DNA of 64,000 bases. It comes from Peromyscus leucopus. Its lineage: Eukaryota; Chordata; Mammalia; Rodentia; Cricetidae. The position numbers and the translations under genes are program-made. The notes beneath the pieces are model-generated. The model did not search any database. It was not told the DNA's origin and saw only the letters and a list, made by a program, of their open reading frames with translations. Of this stretch, positions 22,786-33,036 are shown piece after piece (position 1 is the stretch's first letter; every line of letters starts with the position of its first letter). The stretch lies in contig NC_051070.1 of assembly GCF_004664715.2 (NCBI RefSeq), positions 71,180,200 to 71,244,199 of the forward strand, written 5' to 3'.

Positions 22786-22985
22786 CTACCTCATGGCTGT
22801 TGTCTCAACATGTAAGCTCCATTCCACTGCTCTAATACCATGCCTACCTGCTTGTTGTCATACTCCCTGTCATTGATGATCATGGACTCTTTTTGAAACT
22901 CTAAGCAAGCCCCCAATAAAATTATTTCTTTCTATAAGTTACCTTGGTCATGGTGGCTCTTCACAGAAATACAAAAGTAACATAT
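22786..22985 (+). mobile_element. Family A LTR-like repeat, 3' part
   Basis: Contains ATACCATGCCTACCTGCTTG, AAGCCCCCAATAAAATT and CTTGGTCATGGTGGCTCTTC, the right-hand half of the family A order. Confidence 0.6.
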
Positions 22986-22988
22986 GTG

Positions 22989-22993
22989 TGTAT

Positions 22994-23041
<48 letters not shown>

Positions 23042-23051
23042 GCGCGCACGC
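22989..23051. repeat. (CA)n(CG)n microsatellite
   Basis: About 20 CA units ending in a short CGCGCG block. Confidence 0.95.
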
Positions 23052-23291
23052 TTTATTTTATTAGGCATTTTAAATAAAGATAATATAATAAACTCTTAAA
23101 CAACAAAGTCTCTCTCTCTGTACCTATCTCTCTTTTTGTCTCAGTCTCAGTCTGTCTCTCATCACTTTGAGCCTAACTTTCTCATTTATGCTCTAAATAT
23201 CTGTATGTTAGTTTCCATGGCAAATAAATAATATGACAAATGCTTTACTATAAGACACAGGATATGGATGGAGCTCCAGCCCCCCCTAGCA

Positions 23292-23330
23292 AGTTTGAGA
23301 ACAGGCTGCAGGTGCTTGGGAACCAGTGTG
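23292..23330 (-). other. 23-RSS of the TRAV5-like segment (23.3 kb)
   Basis: V orientation: heptamer CACACTG (23330-23324), 23-bp spacer, nonamer TCTCAAACT (23300-23292). The heptamer differs from consensus at position 5 and the nonamer at several positions, so this is among the weaker signals in the cluster. Confidence 0.85.
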
Positions 23331-23835
23331 TGCTTGCTGCACAGAAGTAGATGGCAGAGTCTCCAGGCTGTGTGGCTGTGATGTGCAGGGATAATTTTTT
23401 GGCTTTCTTATCCAATAAAATGGTAAGTCTCTGGTTTTGCTTTCTGTCCACATTTTCAAGAATGTCTATCACAAAGTGGGGACTCTTCCCAGCTTCTTGC
23501 TTGTACCAAGGGAAGTATGAGAAAGCACTGCCTGTGTAAGTACAGTTGATGATGGCGCTGTCTCCCTCTCCAACATTCAGAGTGGAAGGCTGCTGCTCCA
23601 GCTGCTCTCCAAGGCTCTCCCCTGCACAGAAAGAAAACCAGAAATGAGGAGGGCAGTCAGGCAGTGCTCTGCTGGATTATCTTTGTCCACAATAACTAAA
23701 GGAAACTGTATGAAACAGATTTCCCCTGGATATCTAAACATATACACCAAGTGTTTTCCCTTGACCCCAAGTGTTCAACTCACAGTCCATCCACAGGCAC
23801 AAGAACAGGAATAAAGCGTGAATAGATGTCTTCAT
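23331..23835 (-). CDS. Trav5: T-cell receptor alpha variable segment, TRAV5-like (human TRAV13 group)
   Basis: The leader exon (23835-23784) encodes MKTSIHALFLFLCLWMD; its T|GTGAGT donor joins GG of the V exon (23621-23331, after TGTGCAG) to complete Trp. The mature part starts near ESLGEQLEQQPSTL. Cys23 is in INCTYTG, Trp41 in YFPWYKQEAGK, CDR2 region IDILENVD, framework 3 KLSLHITATQPGDSAIYF and Cys104 in FCAAS. The 5' flank contains a CTCF-like motif and the same promoter-proximal block as the copy at 51.4 kb. A dead leader of the same family lies 420 bp upstream. The frame is open from acceptor to RSS; the doubtful point is the weak nonamer. Confidence 0.92.
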
Positions 23836-24001
23836 TGTTCTTCCAGCCTGGGATCAGTACAGACTTGCAATCACTTGTCAAGTCAGCTACTTATATTTCG
23901 AGGTTGTCCCCCTTTCTCTAACAGTTAGAGTAGCTTCTTGTGTTATCTATCCAGCCAATAAGAAAACAAATGCTTCAGTTCTCTCCTATTCCACCAGAAT
24001 G

Positions 24002-24021
24002 CAATGCCATCTTGTGGCCAC
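24002..24021 (-). promoter_or_regulatory. CTCF-like motif upstream of the TRAV5-like leader (23.8 kb)
   Basis: V-sense strand GTGGCCACAAGATGGCATTG carries a good CTCF core about 170 bp upstream of the leader ATG, in the same orientation as the other V-associated motifs. Confidence 0.6.
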
Positions 24022-24253
24022 ATCTCTAATTACTGAATGCAGTGAATGAATGTTCTACAAACATAAACAAGTCCAACAAAGTGACCTTAGACCAAAGACT
24101 ACAATGCAGAGTTAATATGTAGAGATTGGGGGTGATTCTTTACATACTGCTGGGTCATTATTAGTAAGTTGGAGAAAGGTACATACATGTTCTTGGTGTT
24201 GTTTAATGACATTTAAAATAAAAATGTCACTATGATCCATGAACTATGTTCAT

Positions 24254-24380
24254 GACCCCAAATCTTAAACTCATAGTCTATCAACAGCAATAAGTATGGG
24301 AATAAAATGTTAATGGATGTCTTCAATATTCTTCCTGCCTGGGATCAATGTAAACTTGTAATCTCTTATTTGCAGTCCCT
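24254..24380 (-). pseudogene. Orphan leader-exon and promoter relic of a TRAV5-like segment
   Basis: This stretch aligns base by base with the leader and 5' flank of the functional segment at 23771-23890: both have GACCCCAA, then an ACTCA.AGTC.AT donor region, GGAATAAA, GATGTCTTCA, ATTCTTCC, and GCCTGGGATCA. In the relic the start codon has become TTG (24326-24324) and the donor GT has become AT. No V exon follows on the downstream side. It is the residue of a duplicated segment that lost its V exon, a few hundred bases upstream of the living copy. Confidence 0.8.
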
Positions 24381-24514
24381 TATGTACAAATGGAAGAAAA
24401 ATTTTAATTTTCAGTCAACACTATCGTAATTTTTCTGCTTAGGAAAGTGGATGAGAGGGCATGGCAGAAAGGAAGGATGGCTGGAGTAACAACTAACACT
24501 AAGGACGTTTGAAA

Positions 24515-24515
<1 letters not shown>

Positions 24516-24560
<45 letters not shown>
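24516..24560. repeat. (GT)n microsatellite
   Basis: About 20 GT units. Confidence 0.95.
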
Positions 24561-24562
<2 letters not shown>

Positions 24563-25570
24563 GAAGTTATTCTACACAGGTAATACTTCTTCCAGAATCC
24601 ATAGGTATGGGGTATGTCTCCCAGAGTTAGTGACAGTCATAGAGACCCATAGAACAATGTAACCTATTTGCCATTGCACTTGGTCACCCACCAGAACTTG
24701 AAGACAAGACCACATTGCTGAAGACACCACACACTTTAGTCACTGGACTTAGAGCAATCAAGCCAGTACTAATCAGGAGGCTTCCTCCTTACTGACTCCA
24801 AATCAGTGCAACTCAGACTACTAGGAGACAAAAGTCCACAACAGTCCTAACGATCTGTGAACCCTGGGAGCTATAATAATGATTAACATAGCAAAATATG
24901 TCCATGGTCATGAGTGCTATAAATGGTAAAGAAGTGGCCAACCACTTTCTGATTGGTCTGCTCCCCAGGAGAAAAGCGAATGCCTGATGCTATAAATCTG
25001 TCCAAGAACCTATGCCTGTGGAGTTTACAGGCCCCAGAGGAAATTTTACTAGCATTGTTTTTGCTAAATGCAGTCAATCCTAATTAGGGAAGGGTTCTTT
25101 TGCAGCAGATAGTAGTTTGTATTCACCACCATTAATATGATATTAGACTCACAACTGGTCAAAGTGTTAAGATTAAGGGTCTGTGAAACACACAGCTAGA
25201 ACTATATCATCTATATCACAACATTTCCCAAAAGGCTCAGGAAACACCACAATAGTTTGTATAGAGTGGTTGTAAAAGCCATAAGTCAGAGATGACTAGT
25301 TTCTTCAGGATATTATTATACTTAGGAAGCCATAGTGGTTGTGGTTGCCGGGAACAAGAAAATCTGAATGTGATTAAATCAGTCAACATTGTGACATAGA
25401 TTGAGGGGGGGCTCTGAGGAGCTATATTAGTGGTTGATAGCTTCTGTGGAAGAGAGAGTCAGTCTGCTTCAGTAATATAATACCTGGTAAGTTGATGATG
25501 CTTTTGTGGGTGCCCCACCCACATTTTTATGTGGACAGCACAAATCCAATTTAATGAGTAATTAAAAAAA
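24561..25570 (+). mobile_element. Old L1 (Lx-type) 3' region
   Basis: Decayed L1 3' UTR blocks: CACCACACACTTTAGTCACTGG near 24727-24748 and GAGGAGCTATATTAGTGGTT near 25416, ending at a poly-A near 25562. No coding capacity. Confidence 0.5.
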
Positions 25571-25639
25571 AAAAACCTACATGAAGTTGAAGGAGGTTTG
25601 AAGGGAGGACCTGGGGAAAGGTTTTTGGTTTTGCTTGTT

Positions 25640-25816
25640 TGTTTATTGGTTGGTTGGTTGGTTGGTTGGTTGGTTGGTTTATTGAGACAAGGTTTTTCTG
25701 TGTAGTCCTGGCTGTCCTGAAGCTTACTCTGTAAATCAGGTTGGCCTCGAACTCACAGAGATTCACCTTCCTCTGCCTTCCAAGTGCTGGGATTAAAGGT
25801 GTGCACCACACCCCCA
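25640..25816 (-). mobile_element. B1 SINE with (GGTT)n at its A-tail end
   Basis: Reverse-orientation B1: a GGTT run (25646-25680) replaces the poly-T, then GAGACAAGGTTTTTCTGTGT, GAACTCACAGAGATTCACC and GGGATTAAAGGTGTGCACCA. Confidence 0.85.
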
Positions 25817-25964
25817 CCCCACCCCCCCCCGGCGAGACTGAACTTTTTAAAATGTTTGCGTTTCAAAGACTGTGGGACTTTTAAAGTTTTACTGTCCATT
25901 ATATTCTTATATTAGCATGAGATCTTGGGGGGAAATAAGAAAGCATACAGTTTAATACTGATGC

Positions 25965-26330
25965 ATTTGTGTGTCACGATGTCAAGGAATTCACTTTACT
26001 GGTTACTTTTTGTCAAGTTTACACAAGGTAGTGTCATCTGGGAAGAGGAAATCTCAGGTGAGGATTTGCCTCCATCAGACTGGCCTGTGGGTGTGAATAT
26101 GGTACATTTTTTAAAAAAGTATAATGATTGACCTGGAAGGACAGCAAGCAAGTCAGTAGCGCTACTTCACGCCCTCTGTTTAGTCCCCTACCTCCAGGAT
26201 CCTGCCTTAAGTTCCTGCCCTCATTTATTTCATGATGAAGGGTAAATTGTAATTTGAAATGAACCCTTTCCTCCCCTGTCTTTGGTCCTGGTGTTCATCA
26301 AAACATTATAAAACAAATTAGAACAATATT
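25965..26330 (+). mobile_element. Family B LTR-like repeat
   Basis: Order TTTTTGTCAAGTTTACACAA, CTGGGAAGAGGAAATCTCAG, TCCATCAGACTGGCCTGTGG, then ATGAACCCTTTCCTCCCC. Sense counterpart of the copy at 13405. Confidence 0.55.
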
Positions 26331-26880
26331 GTCACTGCTCCCCCTGTGTGCAGGGACCATAGCACTCTTTCTCATCTACTACCTCACCACACCCAGCAAA
26401 TCAAAGTCTCAAAGACTTAATAACTGTGGTTGTGAAGGGGGAATGCATATTACTCAACTAAAATAGCTCCTGAGAAGCCGAGGTCTGAGAAAAGAGGATA
26501 AAAAGGCTAAAATAAAGTAGAATTAATGTTCAGGCAGGAAGAGAATTGGGAAATGCAGAAATGAACAAAACCAAAATATTGATAAAAATTGACATATTAG
26601 CTACAGAAAGAAATAAAACTAAAATGAAGAGAATTCCATATCCCATTTTACTAATCACAGAGGAAAACACATTTATATTGAATAATTGCTTTTAATTTTT
26701 AACACTGGTCTATTTAGCTCCATAGTTTGAAGCATGATTTTTGATGAGTTAATGGCTACATGTTTCTCATTCCTCTAGAAATGCATTTAGGAGAAGGTGG
26801 AGAAGCCTCATCATCTAGGATGTGTATGATTGCTTTTTAATCAGAAATTCTAAGTACACTGGACCATGGAGGAGTCTACA
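26331..26880. other. Gene-free spacer
   Basis: AT-rich; nothing recognised. Confidence 0.4.
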
Positions 26881-26886
26881 TTCTTC

Positions 26887-26888
<2 letters not shown>

Positions 26889-26929
<41 letters not shown>

Positions 26930-26970
26930 CACGTGTGTGTATATATATATATATGTATATATATATATAA
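26889..26970. repeat. (GTATAT)n/(TA)n microsatellite
   Basis: GTATAT hexamers passing into TA dinucleotides. Confidence 0.9.
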
Positions 26971-26974
26971 TGTC

Positions 26975-27330
26975 GTGGCTGATAAACCCTGAATTGATCC
27001 CGCTCCAAAATGTTTATGTTGAAGCTAAAACCCTAAGAACCTCAGAATATGACTGTATTCAACGACAGGGCCTTTAAAAAATAATCAAGGCAAAATAAGG
27101 TCAGCTCTAATTAAATGAGTATGATGTTCATATAAGAAGTATAGATGAATATCCTCCTAGAAAAGCATGCTTGGACCTAGGGATAAAGGGTCATCTACAA
27201 GTCCAGAGGGAAGCCTCAGGAGAAACTAATCCTGTGAACTTCCTGATCTTGGACTTATAGTGTGTAGAAATGTGGAGAAATAAATTTCTGTGGTTGAAGT
27301 CTGCCAGTCAGTGATAGTTTTCTATGCCTA
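26975..27330 (+). mobile_element. Ancient MaLR-like LTR, tentative
   Basis: Shows an LTR-like order found in old mammalian elements: GTTGAAGCTAAAACCCTAAG, CAGGGCCTTTAAA, and TGTGGAGAAATAAATTTCTG near the end. Assignment is by resemblance only. Confidence 0.4.
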
Positions 27331-27532
27331 TCATAGAAAACTATACATTTTAATATCATGCTGTATGAGATCAATTACAAAATCAATTGGCATCATAATC
27401 AATCATACATCGAGAAATCTTTAACATTTTCACATTCTATTCCTTAAACCCATTTGATGCATTTGTTTCCTTGTCTTTGTACTGTGTCTGAAAGCCTAAT
27501 TATCCTCATAATCTTATTCAGATATTGGGAAT

Positions 27533-27752
27533 GGAGGCTGGATGGCTCAGCAGTTAAAAGCACTGGCTGTTTTCCAGAGGACCCACGTTCAGTTCCCAGC
27601 ATGCACTTGGCATTTCACAAGCATCTGTAACTGTAGTTCTGGGCAATTTGATGCCCTTTGCTGGCCCCCACAGACACCAGGCTGCACACACTGTGGGCAG
27701 ACATATGTGAATGCAAAACACCCATACACATAGAATAAAAACAAAGATAGAG
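27533..27752 (+). mobile_element. B2 SINE
   Basis: tRNA-like head GGAGGCTGGATGGCTCAGCA, then TTCCAGAGGACCCACGTTCA, ACTGTAGTTCTGGGC and an A-rich end with AGAATAAAAACAAAG. Fairly well preserved. Confidence 0.85.
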
Positions 27753-27769
27753 TACATATTACTTGTATT

Positions 27770-27999
27770 AGTTACTTTCCTATTGCTGTGATAAAATGTT
27801 ATCACCAAGACAACTTTGAAAAGAAAGAGTTTATTTGGGGCTTACAGCTTCAGAGGGTTAGAGCTCATGATGGTGAATCAGAGGTGGCAGGCAGCAGGTA
27901 GATGAAGCAGCAGCTGAGAGCTTAGATGTTGCTCCACAAGCAGGAGACAGAAAGAGGGCACACCAGGAATGACACCAGCAGTGTTAAAGCTAAGAAGTT
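27770..27999 (-). mobile_element. Family A LTR-like repeat, interrupted by a B1
   Basis: TTAGTTACTTTCCTATTGCT, GGCTTACAGCTTCAGAGG and the following blocks run up to the B1 that starts at 28002. Confidence 0.6.
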
Positions 28000-28001
28000 C
28001 T

Positions 28002-28155
28002 GCCAGGCATTGGGGCACATGCCTTTAATCCCAACACTAGGAAGGCAGAGGCAGGTGGATCTCTTTGAATTTGAGGCCAGCTTGATCTACATAGCAAGTT
28101 CCAGGATAGCCAGGACTACGTAGACAAACCCTCTCTCCAAAAACAAAACAAGCAA
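28002..28155 (+). mobile_element. B1 SINE
   Basis: Sense B1: GCCAGGCATTGGGGCACATG, CCTTTAATCCCAACACTAGG, CAGGTGGATCTCTTTGA, then an A-rich tail. Confidence 0.85.
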
Positions 28156-28620
28156 ATGCTGTGGAGGTTTTTGCATGCTATAAATATGTGTTGCTCTGAT
28201 TGGTTGATAAATAAGATGCTGATTGGCCAGTAGCCAGGCAGGAAGTATACATGGATTAGCAGACAAAGAGAATTGTAGGAAGGCTGGAAAGCTGAAAGGA
28301 GACGCCAGCCTGCCATCCAGGGAGCAGCATGTAATGGCACACAGGTAAAGCTATGGAACATGTGGCAACATACAGATTAATAGAAATGGGCTGAGTTTAA
28401 ATGTAAGAGCTAGTAAGTGGTAGGTCTGAGCTAATGGCCAAGCAGTTTTAATTAATATAAGCTTCTGAGTGATTATTTTATATATTATTATACATGTTAT
28501 ATTATATTTATTATATTATATTATATCATATTATACTATATTGTTATGTTATGTTATGTTATTATGTATATTTTAATCACTACAGGGTCCATAGGTCTGG
28601 GCAGTATCAGAGAAAATTTC
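28156..28620 (+). mobile_element. LTR-like dispersed repeat with AT-rich insertion
   Basis: Contains TGATTGGTTGATAAATAAGA, a GTAAGAGCTAGTAAGTGGTA block and CCAAGCAGTTTTAATTAATA, an order common in cricetid LTR-like repeats. A TATTA/TTATG tract (about 28470-28575) interrupts it. Family not determined. Confidence 0.45.
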
Positions 28621-28650
28621 AGCTACAAACAAACAATAAAATTATAGAGA

Positions 28651-28805
28651 GCCAGGTGGTGGTGGCGCATGCCTTTAATCCCAGCACTCGGGAGACAAAG
28701 GCAGGCGGATCTCTGTGAGTTTGAGGCCAGCCTGGTCTCCAAAGCGAGTTCCAGGAAAGGCGCAAAGGTACGGAGAAACCCTGTCTCGAAAAACCAAAAA
28801 AAAAA
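28651..28805 (+). mobile_element. B1 SINE, cricetid type, with target-site duplication
   Basis: Well-preserved B1: GCCAGGTGGTGGTGGCGCAT, CTTTAATCCCAGCACTCGGG and the diagnostic CCAGGAAAGGCGCAAAG segment, then poly-A. It is flanked by the direct repeat AAATTATAGAGA (28639-28650 and 28806-28817). The diagnostic segment is the form seen in hamsters, voles and deer mice, not mouse or rat. Confidence 0.95.
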
Positions 28806-28949
28806 AAATTATAGAGAAAATTATATTTTTTTTCAGATAAAATAATGACAATATGGTGAAAGCCCTCTGTAAACCAACACTGAAGCAAGTTCTTCCAAAG
28901 CTACAGTTTAGTTCTCTTTGCATACTGTCTTTTAGATTATGGCTTGACA

Positions 28950-29310
28950 CAAAATAGGCACAAATAATTGCATTTGTTTAATGCAAAACTGGTAGTTTTA
29001 TGGTAACAATATTGGATTTTACTATATGTTTCCTAGTTCGACAAATATTTGGCAACGCAAAAAAATAAATGGCAATTCATAGAAAGATAATGATTAAAAA
29101 CAAATCACTTTTTAAGGGGAAAAATTTGTACTTGATATTAAAAATATGTGTCTATGTATAAAAAATTTATTTAGAACTATGTAACTATAAAGTCAGGTAC
29201 AGGAGAACATGACTAAAACCCCAGCTTGTGCAAGATTAGACAGGATAAGTGCCTTCCAAATCTAAGTTCAAGCTTTGCCTGCCCAGCAAAACTTGTCTAG
29301 GGAAGAAAAG
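28950..29310. other. Gene-free spacer
   Basis: AT-rich; nothing recognised. Confidence 0.4.
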
Positions 29311-29344
29311 ATGGATAGATAGACAGACAGACAGACAGACAGAT

Positions 29345-29378
<34 letters not shown>

Positions 29379-29379
29379 G

Positions 29380-29448
<69 letters not shown>

Positions 29449-29452
29449 GACA
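29311..29452. repeat. (GACA)n(GATA)n compound microsatellite
   Basis: GACA tetramers with a few GATA units, then about 15 GATA units. Frames through it are low-complexity artefacts. Confidence 0.95.
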
Positions 29453-29469
29453 GATAGAGAGATATAGAG

Positions 29470-30784
29470 AGAAAGACGGAAAGTGTGTTTGAGGAAGACC
29501 ATATTGAAGTAAATTTGAGCAAAAATTGTAAATTATAAGTATATTCAAGTTGGTGATTTTTAAACAGAAAAGGCTAATTATGAAGAGATCCTCTAAGTAC
29601 TCATTCTTAGAGCTTGCAGCGACACACAGTATTTAAGTTAATAAAACGTTTGGGTTCATCATGAGTGAACTAGGAAATAACTGTGTTGAGGGAGGTTGTT
29701 TTGTTGTTGATTTGTCTTGATAGTTAAGACTGATTTTTTTTTTTAAGGAATTGATCTGCCTGCTTTCTGAAAAAGAAAGTGTCCTCTATCAAGTAGAAAT
29801 TCAGGAAACCCAACACAGTACTTGAAGCATCTAGGACCAGACAGATAATTGGGCTCCAATGAGACAGTAGGATCAGAGCTGTGAGAAAGGACAGACTCTG
29901 GATCAAATTAAAAAGTTGAGCCACTGGATTTTTTTTGTTTTTGTTGTTGTTGTTTAATGCTACTTTCATACACTATACTTTTTCATTGTTCTACTGCTTT
30001 ATATTATGAACAGGTCTTCTGAAGTATTTGTTATATGCTAAATAATTTCAAATATATATTTCAATAATTGGTATATTGTTCATATAACTGCATGACCATC
30101 ATCACTGGTCATCACACCCATGTCTCTAACATCTGGACTCCCAAATTCTAGATAGATAGAAAAAAATGATGCATTGTAGACTTGTCTATACTGAACAATG
30201 CATGCAAAAATGAGTCCCAAAAATTGTGTGGTGGTGTGTGGCTGGCATCTGAATTAGTCAGGGCTCTCTAGAGAAGCAGAACCTCTATGCCCAGCTTGCC
30301 TTTCAATTGATTCCACATCCAGCCAAGTTGACAACCAAGAAGAACCATCACAGCATTGTCACTTATGGTTGAGTTTTAGGGGATATGTTGTTTTATTACG
30401 TGTCAGTATGTTGTCATTTTTATTACTGTATAAATCCCCAATGAGCATTTATAATGTCTTTGCATTCATCTAGTGATAGGCATTGGGTTATTCTACTTTT
30501 GGGCTATAATTCTGGCTGATTATGGCCAGGAAATTTTTTTTGTAGGTTTCTGTGTGGGCAAATTTTCAATTCTCTTCAGAATACAAATGGGAGTATTTAC
30601 TATTTACTATTTAGCAGAGCAATTTACATTTCTATGTACAATACATGAAGTCTCTATGTCTATGCCAACAATCACTATTTCACATCCATTTTATATTATC
30701 TATCTTATTGATTGAAATTACATTATCCTAAAGACTGATCCTGCTTGCTATCTTTTCTTGTGCTTTTTGCCATGCTTAAAACAG
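29470..30784. other. Gene-free spacer
   Basis: AT-rich. A segment near 30250-30360 beginning ATTAGTCAGGGCTCTCTAGA resembles a dispersed rodent repeat of unknown name. No gene seen. Confidence 0.4.
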
Positions 30785-30880
30785 TCACATGTAACCCAGG
30801 TTGGCTTAAAATTCATACTCATTCTGACTCACCAACCCAAGTGCTGGAACTAGAAATATGTGCCACCATGAATGGGTTTA
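30785..30880 (-). mobile_element. B1-like SINE, very degraded
   Basis: AACCCAGGTTGGCTTAAAAT and AAGTGCTGGAACTAGAAATA followed by TGTGCCACCATG follow the reversed B1 order with many changes. Confidence 0.45.
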
Positions 30881-30929
30881 TACAGGGTCATACATTCAAT
30901 CACTTGTCCACTTTGAGTTTTTCATCATG

Positions 30930-32699
30930 CTATCATAGAGTTCAGGAAGGTACAAATTGGAAAGGAAAAAGTCAAAATATCATTATTTGCAGATAATATG
31001 ATAATATACATAAGTGACCAAAAAGATTCTACCAGGAGATTCCTGAAGTGGATAAAGACCTTCAGTGATGTGGATGAATACAAGTTTAACTAAAAAAAAA
31101 TGCCCTCCTAATATACAAATGACAAAGTTACTGAGATAGAAATCAGAAAAACAACACATAATACAATAATGACAAACAATATTAAATATCTTGTGGTAAC
31201 CCTAACCACTTTCAAGTAAGTTAAAGACATACGAAAAAAAACTTCAAGTTTTTAAAGAAAGAAATCAAGGAAGATATCAGAAAATGGACAGATCACCCAT
31301 GCTTATGGATCAATATAATTAACATAGTAAAAATGGCTATCCTATCAAAAACATTCAACAGATTCAACTCAATCCCCATCAAAATTCCAATACCATTCTT
31401 TACAATACTTGAAAGGAAAATACTTAATTTTATATGGAAAAATAAAAACTTCAGGATAGCTAAAACAGTCCTGAACAATGAAGAACTTCAGGAGCTATCA
31501 CCGTTCCTGATTTCAAGCTGTACTACAGGGCTATAGGAATAAAAAAAAAATACCTTCAAGGTATTGGCATAAAAACAGACATGTTAATCAATGGAATTGA
31601 ATCAAAGACCCAGACATAAATACACATGACCTAATTTTTTTAATAAAGAAGCCAGAAATACTCAATAAAGCATCTTCAACAATTGGTGCTGTTCTAACTG
31701 GATGAATTCACATAGAAGAATACAAATAAATGCGTACTTTTCATACTGCACAAAACACAGGTCCAAGTGCACCAAAGACTTCAACATAAAACCAGAAAAA
31801 CTGAACATGATAGAAGAGAAAGTATGAAACAGCCTTGAATGTGTCAATACTGAAGACAGTTTCCTAAGCAGAAAATCGATAGCACAGGCTCTAAAATTGA
31901 CAATTAATAAATGGAACCTCACGAAACAGAAAAGCTTCTGTAAGGCAAAGGACACTGTCAGCAGGACAAAACAGCAGCCTACAGAATGGGAAAATATTTT
32001 CACTAACTTCACGCTTGATAGAGGGCTAATATCCAAAATATATAAAGAACTCGAGAAACTATACATCAACAAATCAAACATTCCATTTAAAAAATGGGTA
32101 CACATCTAAACAGAGAATTCTCATTAGAGGAATCTGAAATGGCTGAGAAACACTAAGAAATGTTCAACATCCCTAGGCATCAGGGAAATGCAGATCAAAA
32201 CTACTTTGAGATTCCAGAATGGCTAAGATAAAAACCACAAATGGCAGCTCATGCTGATGAGAATATGGAGCAAGGGGAACACTCTTCCATTGATGGTGGA
32301 GTGCAAACTTGTGAAGCCACTATGAAAGTCAATATGGTGGTTTCTCAGAAAATTGGGAATCAATCTATCTCCAGATCCAGCTATACCACTCTTGGGCATA
32401 TACCCAAAAGATGCTCCATCCTATCAGAAGGACACTTGCTCAACTATGTTCACAGCAGCTTTATTCATGAGAGCCAGAAAATGGAAACAATCTTGATGTC
32501 CTTCAACTGAGGAATGGATATAGAAAATGTGGTATATTTGCACAATGGGCTGTTACTCAGTTGTTAAATTAAAAATGACATCACTAAATTTGTAGGCAAA
32601 TGGATGGAACTAGGAAAACAAAAAACAACAACAACAACAAAAACACAGAAAACATCCCGAGAGAGAAGCAACCTAGACCCAGAAAGACAAAGATGGTAT
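30930..32699 (+). mobile_element. LINE-1, ORF2 portion (left part of an L1 split by an LTR)
   Basis: Sense L1 ORF2 from the catalytic-to-C-terminal part: frame remnants [20 protein letters not shown] near 31410-31470 and WNLTKQKSFCKAKDT near 31910-31950, then GGAAATGCAGATCAAAACTA and the terminal GTAGGCAAATGGATGGAACT block. Frames are broken. The 3' UTR continues at 33037 beyond a solo LTR. Confidence 0.85.
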
Positions 32700-32705
32700 G
32701 TGCTC

Positions 32706-33030
32706 TGTGGGAGCTCATTTTCAGGTTTCCTAGTGGCTTTACCTAGCAGGTCTGCATAGAGAAGATGATTGGACCACAGACTAAGTACAGTTGTGTGAGA
32801 TGGTCTGCACTGGGCTGTGCTCGTGGAGGTCTTTTGCTCCACCCCTTGGCATTTCTATAAATACCCTAGGGCAGAGACACACCGATAGAATAGGTTCCAG
32901 GCCCTCTCAAGGCTATCCTGTATTTTCTATCTGTTTCTCCCCCCACTAAATTCTTCTATCGAATATTTCCTGCTGCTCCTACTCAAGAGCACTCTGGGAA
33001 AATGTGGGTGTGGTGGGTAGCCCCCCAACA
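32706..33030 (+). mobile_element. Solo LTR (class II ERV-like) inserted in an L1
   Basis: A 325-bp block beginning TGTGGGAGCTCATTTTC and ending CCCCCCAACA, the TG...CA borders of an LTR. A TATA box TATAAATA lies at 32856-32863. It is flanked by a 6-bp near-repeat, GTGCTC (32700-32705) and GTGCTT (33031-33036). Removing the block restores a continuous L1 sequence. No viral coding sequence accompanies it. The 6-bp duplication suits ERVK-type integration; the exact family is not determined. Confidence 0.8.
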
Positions 33031-33036
33031 GTGCTT

